Assembly: GCA_047967505.1 (NCBI GenBank)
Contig: CM106539.1
DNA length: 64,000 bases
Reading direction: 5' to 3' (one strand)
From: Dipteris shenzhenensis
Taxonomy: Eukaryota > Polypodiophyta > Polypodiopsida > Gleicheniales
Shown here: in pieces, positions 55,060 through 64,000 of the stretch
Layout: every line of letters begins with the position of its first letter
Position numbering within the stretch: position 1 is the first letter of the stretch
The notes under the pieces: model-generated
Databases searched by the model: none
Told to the model about the DNA's origin: nothing
Seen by the model: only the letters and a program-made list of their open reading frames with translations
Made by a program: the position numbers and the translations under genes

Positions 55060-56518
55060 CAAGGAGGAGGAAGGAGGGAGAGTAGATAGGATGTTACAGC
55101 CGAAAGTACTACAAAACTGGAGGGCTTGGACTTCGCTCCATTATCCCCTCTAACCCTCACTAAAACACCCCTAAATAAACCCCTTTTTCCCTCATTACAG
55201 CCATCCCTCAAAAAAAAGTTTGTCCTCAAAATTGCACTTGCCTCCTGCTGTAAAAAGGACACTTTTTATCATGCATGCCACCAGGGTCAAAAGGAAATGC
55301 AATATATTCCTTTGCCTTGGGTGTTGTGGCACCTTCAGCGTCATGTGGGTGGTAATCCATTCTCGTAAGATCATCATCCATAATCACATGAGTTCCAGCT
55401 GTCCCCATGGGGTTTGTTCTGCACAATGCATTGTGTTTTGCTGTGCACTTTCATCCACATTTGCTTGCTTTTTCATATACCCAACGGCTTAGCATCAATG
55501 AGGTTTCTTTGCATTGCATCTCTAGTTATGCTGTCCTTACCAAATGTGAAGAACTGAAAATCGTCTTCCTTATAGCTGCTGTGTTTGGACTCACAACTCC
55601 ATGAGTTTCTCTAATCCCTCAACATCCCCTAGATCTGGAGTTCTCACATATGAAACAACATAGGGCTCCAATACTTGGATGCTAGCATGTACGTCTTTCG
55701 GATGTCTTCTAAAGATGGCACAATTGCTGAAACATGGTGCATCTAGCCTCTGAACAGCCAAATAACCTGAGAGAGACAAATCAGGCCTGCTAGGAGTCAT
55801 GTAGGCATGGTCCCTTGATCTTTCTATGTCGCTGGATACACCAAAGCTCAACCCCCTGACAACAAAATTATCAAACACATTGTCTGAACCTATTTTGGTA
55901 GACCAAGGAGGGGGCAATGGATGAAACAAGAAAATGCTAGATCCCGTTTGACCTCCATTTGCTTTGGGCTGAAAAGGGTTAGCTGTCCATGTTGCTGTGG
56001 AGTAAGAAGACAACACAAACATGTACGGAGAACAAAGGCTATCAGCCACGTGCAACCCAAAGTGCATGTGCTGACCCATAGTCTTGCGTATGCATGCCAT
56101 ATTGACTGCATCCGAGCATCATTGAGCAAGTCGTCTCTGCCATAGTCCTCAACAAACCGAGATCCAGTCAAGCCCTCTGAAAAGTACGCCTTCTTTGTTG
56201 AAGGAGAGGCATGAGCTTGCATATGTTGATATTGAAGATATGCTGCAACCAAATCTGTAACAGAAGTACCATTCACTGGTTGCATGCTTCCCACACGATA
56301 CTAGCAGGTTGCATGTAGCTCCTAGTTCTTTTACTTAAGCTCTCCATACAAGGCACAATTGATATCACATCAAGGAGGAGGAAGGAGGGAGAGAGGATAG
56401 GATTAGATGTCACATCCAAAAGTACTACAAGAGTGGAGGGCTTGGACTTATATAGTCCCCTCCATTATCCCATCTAACCGGGGACCCCTAAATTAACCCA
56501 TTTTCCCCCTTCATTACA
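55060..56518 (-). mobile_element. Small non-autonomous LTR element with broken ORF, minus strand
   Basis: Direct repeats of about 140-148 bp (55060-55199 and 56371-56518). Each begins on the minus strand TGTAATGA and ends in cctccttcctcctccttg. On that strand the 3' LTR is preceded by a purine-rich tract (55200-55220, TTTTTTTGAGGGATGGC). The 5' LTR holds a TATA box (CTATATAAG, about 56446-56454) that the 3' LTR lacks. The internal region of about 1.17 kb carries one two-frame ORF of unknown nature. No primer-binding site or target duplication could be fixed. Confidence 0.6.
55591..56294 (-). pseudogene. Unknown ORF inside the small LTR element, one frameshift
   Basis: Not recognised. The frame from 56294 reads MGSMQPVNGTSVTDLVAAYL, QYQHMQAHASPSTKKAYFSE and TGSRFVEDYGRDDLLNDAR. 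Near 56090 the other frame takes over (MGQHMHFGLHVADSLCSPYM, QPKANGGQTGSSIFLFHPLP) and stays open to 55591. Joined across the shift it would be about 235 residues without a zinc knuckle, protease triad or RT box. It may be a degenerate gag or a host gene piece captured by the element. Confidence 0.4.
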
Positions 56519-58307
56519 AGGAAGTTGTATTTGCGTGTTTGTAAAAAGAGGAAGGACTGCCTGTCCAGTTGCAAGACCCAAACAGTTTGTTCATGTATGT
56601 GTCAGTTTATGCAATAGGTATGCATGTGTTCATACAATAGTCTACTGTGTTTTTGCTGGGTGTCGTGGAGATGGGTGATAATTATTAACTTTGTGGGTGA
56701 TTGGCATGGACTTAAAGTCTGCACTCTCTGGTTTGCCATTACAAGATAAGTATGGGCACGTTCCTGGACTATGGTGATGGCCTTTTGAAATTTAATGGTC
56801 ATAAGACATGCAGAAATTGGTATGGAGTTGTTGGTAGGGAGTTGAGAATAAGCTCACAACTAGTGTCATAGGATAACAATGAGACATGTGGGAAGGGATT
56901 CGTGCTCATGGTGATGTAGGTCCTGAAGACCTGCAAAACAAGCTGTCATGGAGAAAAAGTTGCCATGCAGTTTTCTGGATCTATACTGTCAACTTGTGTG
57001 AAGGGGCTAGATTTGGCCTCCCATTAGGCCTAGAAACCTCACTATTCTGAAATTGTACCATGTTCTGCCATGCTCAGTTGGGTCAATAGAACCCTGTCAA
57101 TCAAGGTCAGTAGTTCTGCCCTTGTCTACTCAAAATTTGTACTTTTGCAACCTCTAGTCTTTAGGTTTTGAGCTATATTAGAGCCATTTGTAGATAACTC
57201 CGGCAGTGGCTCAAGGGTGGGGCATGCATTAGGGAGAAGACCTTGAGCAGAGAGTTTGTTCAGGTTGAGAAGCAAAACTTATAGCAGCCACAACACCTTT
57301 CTGTATCAACATGCCATGTACAAAATGGGGAAGGATGGTTATTGGTTCAAGCAATGACACTATTATACACTACTATTTTGAAATTTATATGCAGTGGAGG
57401 CAATTGGTGCACACAAGGCAAGGAGTCAAAACTCCTGGCGATCCATCCTGGAATACTTGGCAAGCTAGCAATATTCCCATTAGCCTGGGTTTCCCCCATT
57501 TGTACCATATAGTGTGCTCTGTTTGCCTTTCTTATATTGGCACCTAATCTCCAGTTTTGCAGCGGCGAGGGCAGGGGATTCCCTGTCATGAAGGAGTCGA
57601 GGTAGGCGTAGGGAGCTGAGAGGTTGAAAATGAGGTCGATGTGTTTAATGAGGGAAAGGCTGACTGCTTGTATGGTCATCTCCTTTGCCTTTATAACCTT
57701 CTAAACTGGTAGCCCTATTAGGCTTAGATTAGTCTCAGCCATCTTCTTGTGAAGGGGAACTGATTGCAAAAGTCATAGATAAGAATGCTTGGATTCTAGT
57801 GATAGGAAGCATTTAGGGAATTTTATAGCTGGTTTGTGTTCTCACCCATGCCATGCCGACTAGGACCATTTCTCCACCCTTGTGGAGGCAAACGGAAATC
57901 TCCAAACGGGGTGTGTCGGAGATCCCACTGCACTGATCAAACTTCCCTTTCGGGGATGAAGGACCATGAGCGTTACCTCCAATGGTAGAGGATAAGAGTT
58001 CGGAACCTCCAGATAGTTCCAAGGTCCTAACCTCTAGAAGTCCCGCGGTAAGGGATGCCCAGGCTGGAGGTTAGGGGCCGCTAATTGGGAAGACGAGCCT
58101 CGTCTCTTAGGATCCCTCCCTGAACGGGCCTGCTGTTGCGATTAGGAGGTAGAAGGGGGCGTCATCGTTCCCTTGCCAACTGATAGGGGTGTCAAAGTGG
58201 AAGAACTTGTTGCTGAAGTGGAGAGAGGGACAGCAAGAGAGGGAGTGGTGGGGATGCGGGGGATAGAGGGAGGGGGGCGGGTGAGGGTGACTATAGGAGG
58301 GGGGACT
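56519..58307. other. Intron or intergenic stretch, weak repeat copy
   Basis: 56600-56780 looks like a much-decayed copy of the ~320 bp dispersed repeat (tctactgtgtttttgctgggtg, tgggtgattggcatg, tgggcacgttcctgga). The remainder, including 57311-57547 and 57347-57679, has no recognisable coding. I looked for a PKFGxWD codon string for the missing RIN4-like exon and did not see it. Confidence 0.4.
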
Positions 58308-58757
58308 TGTAAGAAATCCTAGATTTACTATATTTAGAAATGTGCTAAGGAACAGAAAGGAGACTGAAATAGTAGAGAACAAGGAATAATTGTATTGCTT
58401 GAATGTCTGTAGGGTATCCGTTGTGTGTCATCCATACAATTGTTCCTCTCTTATATAGAGAGTGAAGAGTCACACATGAAAAGGTGTGTACTCCAAAGGG
58501 TATGTGCATGAAGAGGTGTGTACCCCTTGTGAAGGGTGTGACCCTTGATGAGAGGGTACATTACAATAGAAATGTCTCTTCAATAGAGTGTCTCTTGTGA
58601 AGGGTTGTGCCTCATAGGAAGTGTCCCGTCGAAAGGGCAAGGGTTGTGCCTCATAGGAAGTGTCCCTTCGAAAGGGCATACCCTTCCACAAGTGTCCATT
58701 CATCAAACCATCCATAAGTCTAGAAATAGAGAAAGGAATACGTCACAGATCGTGACA
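58308..58757 (-). repeat. 3' LTR of the chromovirus element
   Basis: About 450 bp with TG...CA ends on the minus strand. It contains a ~39 bp unit (gggttgtgcctcatagga...tcgaaagggca) twice in tandem at about 58602-58678, plus related aggtgtgtac/gaagggtgtg motifs. TATA box near 58450. Confidence 0.75.
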
Positions 58758-58772
58758 TCCCCTCCCACTCAA
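58758..58772 (-). other. Polypurine tract of the chromovirus element
   Basis: The minus strand reads TTGAGTGGGAGGGGA directly before the LTR start TGTCACG, the primer for plus-strand DNA synthesis. Confidence 0.75.
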
Positions 58773-58813
58773 AATAAGACCCTGGTGGAGATAATGAACT
58801 GATGTAGAAAATA

Positions 58814-59872
58814 TCACTGTAAATCTTGAAAATACTGCTGTAAAATGTTAGGGTACTGCTGTAAGTCTTCATCAGATTGCCAAGTAGTGTCGGAGTCGTC
58901 CAGATCTCGCCAAAGAACAAGGAATTCCGTGATAAGTCGATGTCGAGTCTCTCGCTGTCGATGGTCCAGAATACGCTCAGGAATAAGGAGAACATAATCG
59001 TCTTCGATTTTTGGGACATAATCTTCTGCAGGAGGAATTGCTTCATCGCCTGGAATGTACGTCTTTAGCCAAGAAACATGAAATGTTGGATGGATTTTAC
59101 CCCATGATGGTGGTAATTCCAATTTGTAACTTAAAGGTGAATTTTTCTTGACGATCTGGAAAGGTCCATAGTATCTTGGTTGCAACTTAGGAAACACAGA
59201 CTTAACCGTCTTATAGCGATGTGGGGCTACAAATAATAGCACCATGTTGCCAGTGTTAAATTCCAGGTGACGTCTATATTTATTGGCAGACCGTTGATAT
59301 CGCTCTTGCCCTTTTCGCATATGATCCCTGACTTGGAGTAGAATGTCTTGTATTTCTTGAACCAGTTGATCAGCTAGGGCCACTTGATGTTGAAGTACAA
59401 AATTCATTGGTACAATCGGAGTGTGTCCATAAGCTGCTTGGAATGGAGTCATGCTGATGGCACTATGGAAAGAGTTATTATAAGCAAACTCAAGGAGTGG
59501 TAGATACTCTTCCTAAGCTGCTAGGCGTGACTGAATATAATGTCGAAGCATTTCTTCCAGAACTTGGTTGACTCTTTCAGTCTGGCCATCTGATTCTGGG
59601 TGGTAGGCTGAACTGAACAGTAGAGTTGTACCCAAAGATTCGAACAGTGAAATCCAAAAGTGACTGGTAAACTTAGGATCTGTGTCGGATATAATATTCT
59701 TGGGCAATCCATGGTGTCGGAAGATGTGTTGTATAAAGAGTTTGGCTATGTCCGGAGCCTGTGCACTGCTTTTGCAAGCAACAAAGTGTGCCATTTTGGA
59801 CAATCGATCAACAATTACCATAATTTGAGTGTTACCTCTGGAGGATCGTGGTAGTGTTGTAATGAAATCCAT
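58814..59872 (-). pseudogene. Integrase core and chromodomain
   Basis: 59872-59513 is the catalytic core: MDFITTLPRSSRGNTQIMVI, VDRLSKMAHFV, HGLPKNIISDTDPKFTSHFW and AYHPESDGQTERVNQVLEEM, so the D,D,E residues are present. A TAG at 59513 stands where the family has Trp (RLAA-stop-EEYLPLLEFAYN). 59452-58814 continues with MTPFQAAYGHTPIVPMN, the basic KYRRHLEFNTGNMVLL and YYGPFQIVKK of the C-terminal fold. It ends in a chromodomain (IPERILDHRQRETRHRLITE, LVLWRDLDDSDTTWQSDEDL). Chromodomains steer such elements to modified histones. Confidence 0.88.
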
Positions 59873-61600
59873 GGAAATACTTTCCCACCTTTCAGTTGGA
59901 ACTGGAAGATGCTGAAGAAGTCCGGTTGGAAGTCATCGGCTTGCTTTCATTTGTTGACAAGATAAGCAAGATGTAACCATTTTGATGACGTCGCTTTTCA
60001 TCTGAGGCCAGTAGTATGTTGCACTGAGTAACCTATAAGTCTTGTTGATGCCTGGATGGGCAGCATAAGGAACTACATATGCTCTTTTAACAAAAGACGT
60101 CGAACATCCTTGTCATGTGGTACACAGACGCAATCTTGATAATACAGAAGGTCGTCCGTATAAGAATAGGATGAGAAAATCTTATGTTCGGAAGTCGAAG
60201 GTTGATCTTTTGAAAGAACTTGTACTGCTGTGCCGAAGTCTTTATCATTGAAATACTTCCCTTTGAATGAATTCGGAACATCCACAGATAATGCAGAGAT
60301 TACCATAGCTGATGCTAGAGGTAACCTGGTGAGAGCATCTGCAACTACATTGCGTAGTCCTGGAATGTACTCAATGGTCATGTGAAAGTTGGCCAGAAAC
60401 TCATCCCAGCGTGCTTGTCGAGCGTTCATAACTTTAAAGAGTGATGGTTTGTCTTGACCACAGAGTCGGCTTCCATGAGATAATGTTTCCAAGAGCGATA
60501 AGCATGTACAATGGTAAGAAACTCCTTATCATAAACCGGGTATCGGGTTTGGATATCGGAATGTTTATGGCTGTCAAAAGCAATAACTCTGCCTTCTTGC
60601 ATCAAGACTGCTCCTGTAGCGATGTCGGAAGCGTCGGTCATGACTTCAAATGGAAGGTTTGGGTCAGCAAGCCATAACTGGTGTGGTAGTGAGTGCTTGC
60701 TTGAGTTCGGACATAGGAGCTGCGATTTTGGAAAACTGATAGACCTTGGTATGGTAGAAGTTTGCCAATCCGAGAAAAGAGCGGACATCATGAACATTCT
60801 TAGGAGTAGGCCAGTTTTGGATTACCTCGACCTTCTTGGGATCCACAGAGATGCCTTGAGCTGAAATAACATGTCCCAAATATTCGAGTTGGGTCTTGAA
60901 GAACTCACTCTTCTCAATGTTGATGTAGAGAGAATTTGCGCGGAGAACTTCAAAAAGTTGGTGAAGATGTTGTTTGTGCTCATGTAGGGATTTGCTGAAA
61001 ACGAGGATGTCATCGAGGTAAATGATGACGAACTTATCGAGGAAAGGCCTGAAGATGTCGTTCATTAGTGTCATAAATGTGGCCGGGGCATTGTTTAACC
61101 CAAAGGGCATGACCAAATATTCATAGTGTCCATACTTTGTTCAAAAAGCTGTCTTGTACTCATCGCCTTCTCGTATGCGAATTTGATGATAACCTGAACA
61201 AAGATCAATCTTTGAGAATTGTGTTGCATGTAGAAGTTGATTGAAAAGGTCATCGATGCGAGGCAATGGATACTTGTTTTTGATAGTGAGCTTGTTGAGG
61301 GCTCAGTTGTCGATGCAGAGGCGCATTGACTTATTCTTTTTTTCCACAAGTAGTACAGGAGATCCGAAAGGGCAGTGATAGGGCCGAATGTGACCTTTGT
61401 TGAGTAGCTCGGTGACTTGTCTTTGGATTTCTTCATTTTAAGTGTAAGAAACCCGATAAGGAGGTTTCGATGGTGGATTACTGCCGGGAATAAGTTCGAT
61501 TGGGTGACCCATTGGTTGTCGAGGTGGTAACTGCTTTGGCAATTCCTGTGGAAAAATATCTAGGTAAGGCTGGAAAAAAGGTTGGTTGAGGTATTCAAGA
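59873..61600 (-). pseudogene. Reverse transcriptase, RNase H and integrase zinc domain
   Basis: From high to low coordinates. An N-terminal RT part is at 61436-61150, with stops TAA at 61437 and TGA near 61140 (TAF-stop-TKYGHYEY). The palm MVMPFGLNNAPATFMTLMND then DKFVIIYLDDILVFSK (61116-61000) has an intact YLDD. EYLGHVISAQGISVDPKKVE follows, then RNase H with FEVMTDASDIATGAVLMQ (about 60640) and KEFLTIVHAYRSWKHYL. The link IEYIPGLRNVVADALTRLPL is at 60380. The integrase HHCC region is near 60070-59940. A frame change lies near 60680. Confidence 0.87.
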
Positions 61601-63324
61601 GGATCCTTTGTTGGACTTCTTTACTTGTAGGGCAGAGGCAACTGGGATTGAAGGAGAGTCCCTAGAACCAGTTAGCTCAATAAGTTTTCCCTGGTGGATA
61701 AACTGGATAGTATGGCTGCGAAAACTGATTGATGGATCATAGTCGTAGAGCCACTGTTGTCCAAGTATGACATCGTACCAAGAAAGAGGCATGATGTCGA
61801 AGTTCAACTTGTCCATATAATGTTGGATGCGAAAAGACAAGTTTTTGATCCTGGTGTTGCACAAGAAAGTAGTTCCATTTGCGAGTTCAATTTGATAGTC
61901 TATGAGACTAGGACTGGTGGTCAATCGAAGTTTGTCGACCATAGAACTAGCTAGGAAGTTATGAGAGCAGCCAGTGTCGATGAGGATAGTGACCGTTGTT
62001 CCACGAATCGATCCTTGAATACAAAGTACTTGAGTGGCCAGGGAAGGTTCGGGGTTGCTGGCAAGGCTCAGGTGGATGGTATTTGCCATTCGAACAGCTT
62101 TGCCTTTCTTGTCTTGTGTTGGGGTAGCATCTTCTCTTTGGGAAGTGCTAGGTTCTATATTGGAATTTTGCTTTGGTCGCTTGGGACAATCGAACCATCT
62201 ATGGTCGCCTGTACAGATGGTACAAAGTCCTTGTGTGCTGGAGTTGTTCTTCTTGTCAGTGGCCGCACCTTTATGTTGGGGATGTCGGTAATGACTTTGT
62301 GAAGAAGAAGAGGCGCGATCCTTGGAGGAGTGCTTCTGTTGGAATCCAGCATATGATTTCTGAGTCTTCTGGGGATTTTGAGAGTGTCGCTGATCTTGAT
62401 TACCGGAGTTTTTTCGAAGTCTGGTGTTATCTTGAGGGCGAGCACCTTTGGCCATAGTAGAGTTCTGTGTGCGATTAGCACTTTGCTTCCCTGTGTTTTG
62501 GAAATTTGTAATGCGCTCTGCGTAAGCAATAGCACCAGCTGTGGTGGTGATGTTTGCTTTAAGGACATCAATGCGTAATGAGGGATTTAGGCTTGAGATG
62601 AAAGCATGAAGGCGATCATCCTTAGTTAAACCATCAATCTCCAGCACCAATGTGGTGAATTGAGAGATGTAGGAAGACGGGGAGTCCGTTTGCTCCAACT
62701 GTCGGAGTTTTGAACGTGCTTGGAAGTCCGCATTGGCAGGTATGAACTGCTTACGGAGCACGTGTTCAAAACGTTCCCATGTTAACACACTTTTGCCGTT
62801 CTTTAAGCGTCTTTGCCACCATAGAAAAGCTATATCCTTGAGGAGGGAGGCTGCCAAGGCGATCTTTTTGCCTTCAGTGAGGTCAACAGTATCAAAATAC
62901 ATGTGCATTTTTGCGAGCCATTGGTCAACTGTTCGACGATTGCGTTGACCAGTGTAGGCTTCCGGAAGTTTGATGTCAAGTCTTTTAGTTTTTGAAGCTT
63001 GAAGTAAACGGTAGAGGGCACGTAGTTCAGTGTTTTCTACCCTTGGTGGGAATGAATCCGCATAGTCGTCTGGTTGCGTCACGTCATCCTTTGTATGTGT
63101 GGTATTGCGAGAATCTTGAAGTTGTTGAACTTTCTGGACCAAGTCGGAGATGCTATCCTAAAGCTGGGAAATTTGAAGTTGCAGTAGTGTTTCGCCTTGT
63201 ACTTGACTTCAAGGGTCTTTTTTGGACTTGAGTCTTTGATCTTTGGAGAGGCTTCACGCGAGCGTTGCAACATATCGGAGATCCTTGTGAGAAAAGCGCG
63301 AACTTGCGCTCTAGTTTGTACCAT
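61595..63324 (-). pseudogene. Gag and aspartic protease of the chromovirus element
   Basis: The ATG at 63324 starts MVQTRAQVRAFLTRISDMLQ. A frameshift near 63215 and a TAG near 63153 (SQL-stop-DSISDLVQKV) fall in a coiled-coil. From 63142 the frame is open for over 500 codons: the gag core DIAFLWWQRRLKNGKSVLTW and FEHVLRKQFIPANADFQARS, then the knuckle CTICTGDHRWFDC near 62200, which is CX2CX3HX4C, one residue shorter than usual. The protease VTILIDTGCSHNFL is at about 61985. The frame ends KGSS-stop at 61595, where RT continues in another frame. Confidence 0.85.
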
Positions 63325-63949
63325 TCCTGGAAGAAGATTTGGGCTGCTCCCTGAGGTTGCTCATGTTGGAGGGGGCAGGTGAGGCAGGATGGAACCACCC
63401 GTGGAAGTTTGGTAAAGGAGGTGCTGTCTGAGGTAACACTGGTGATGCCGAAAGTGGTGTTACTGCTCGTGAGAGGACAGGAGTAGGTTGCAGAGTCCAC
63501 ACGAAGGGATAAGGAGCTGCTGTTGGAAGTGGAGGATATCCAGGAGAAGGAGTGCCTTCAGAGTGTAAATACTGTCTTGGTGAAGGTACAACTTGTATAG
63601 GAGGATATCTGGGAGCTGAAGGAGGTGTAGAGTACCCTGTAGATGCTGAAGGTGAGGGGTAAAATTCTCTCCAAAGATGGACAGCAAACTCTTGAGGAAT
63701 ATCGGGTTCTGGGTATCTTCGTGTCTCGTGGAACACAACCTGGACTATGCCGAGGAAGTAATGTAACTGAGATGCCTCACGCAGAAGATATAGGATGTGG
63801 TCCAAATCACTAGGAGGGCACGTGACACAGAAGACCCACGATGCAAAAGCTCCGAAATGGGCTGGTTGTGCAATCTGAACACGATATTGTGTGGTAGATG
63901 ATGCGTGAGGTGTCCTTGAAATGCTGGGTGAATTACCAGGGGTTTCCAT
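63311..63949 (-). CDS. Extra proline-rich 212-codon ORF upstream of gag
   Basis: Starts METPGNSPSISRTPHASSTT. Residues 25-80 look globular (HFGAFASWVFCVTCPPSDLD, HILYLLREASQLHYFLGIVQ). The rest is rich in Pro, Ser and Tyr (PSASTGYSTPPSAPRYPPIQ). The stop TAG at 63313-63311 overlaps the gag ATG (63324) by 14 bp in a different frame, which suggests reinitiation or shifting between them. I do not recognise a domain. It may be an N-terminal gag extension now out of frame, or a separate small protein. Confidence 0.55.
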   Translation of the reverse strand: METPGNSPSISRTPHASSTTQYRVQIAQPAHFGAFASWVFCVTCPPSDLDHILYLLREASQLHYFLGIVQVVFHETRRYPEPDIPQEFAVHLWREFYPSPSASTGYSTPPSAPRYPPIQVVPSPRQYLHSEGTPSPGYPPLPTAAPYPFVWTLQPTPVLSRAVTPLSASPVLPQTAPPLPNFHGWFHPASPAPSNMSNLREQPKSSSRNGTN

Positions 63950-64000
63950 GCTTTAAGGAAGCGTCTTTCGTTTGCTGTAATTTGATAATGACAAGAGAAT

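Larger units (their letters stand above)
58308..64000 (-). mobile_element. Ty3/gypsy chromovirus-type retrotransposon, minus strand, 5' LTR outside window
   Basis: The 3' LTR is 58308-58757: the minus strand starts TGTCACGATCTG and ends TTTCTTACA, with TATA box CTATATAAG near 58449-58457. Beside it 58758-58772 is the polypurine tract GAGTGGGAGGGGA. Upstream on the minus strand, in order, are integrase with chromodomain, RNase H, RT, protease, CCHC knuckle, gag and an extra 212-codon frame. Five or more stops and frameshifts show this copy is inactive, yet motifs are well kept, so it is fairly young. Confidence 0.88.

Noticed and set aside
57300-57680. Frames at 57311 and 57347 as candidate missing RIN4-like exons
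   Set aside because: They contain no PKFGxWD motif or Cys-rich tail and lack good splice sites in phase.

Overview
This window looks like nuclear DNA of a land plant with a large, transposon-rich genome. It holds three plant genes (a gamma-COP coatomer gene, a class I-type small heat shock protein gene and a RIN4/NOI-family gene), all with GT-AG introns, surrounded by LTR retrotransposons, LINEs and many (GA)n microsatellites. The transposon load, the very long introns, an intron in a class I-type small HSP gene and a Penelope-like reverse transcriptase suggest a fern, lycophyte or gymnosperm rather than a compact angiosperm. That placement is inference; I cannot name the species.

Layout. 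(1) 1-35207, plus strand: the 3' half of a gamma-COP gene in nine coding exons (2083-2753, 26943-27958, 33269-33337, 34746-35207). The 5' half lies before the window. One intron is 24.2 kb and another 5.3 kb; both are packed with mobile DNA. The 24.2 kb intron contains a gag-only LTR element (3021-5976), a dispersed ~300 bp repeat (8008-9566), LINE pieces, a copia-type LTR (11801-12397), and a nested stack. In the stack a decayed Ty3/gypsy element (about 13.9-20.06 kb) carries a 0.7 kb LINE insertion (15 bp target duplication) and a 2.6 kb non-autonomous LTR element (5 bp target duplication). Further on are a LINE with a poly(A) tail (20280-23266) and a small copia-like element (23968-25923). 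The 5.3 kb intron contains an almost intact Penelope-like reverse transcriptase (28459-29900) and a copia protease fragment.
(2) 35208-41900: intergenic, with no gene recognised; tandem duplications, a fold-back element and microsatellites.
(3) 41936-42775, minus strand: a two-exon small HSP gene whose last codons are a hexanucleotide repeat.
(4) 43.7-44.2 kb: a degenerate minisatellite. 47.06-51.04 kb: a 5'-truncated L1-like LINE on the minus strand.
(5) 53514-54772 or beyond, plus strand: a RIN4-like gene. Its first coding exon supplies only two codons, and the expected C-terminal NOI exon is not found in the window. Downstream lie a small non-autonomous LTR element (55060-56518) and a chromodomain-type Ty3/gypsy element on the minus strand (58308 to beyond the window end).

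The host genes do not form a pathway: COPI trafficking, protein folding and an immunity/exocytosis-linked scaffold simply sit side by side. No operon, CRISPR array or prokaryotic feature was seen. Positions of splice sites, LTR ends and target duplications were read by eye and have not been checked by alignment or transcripts.
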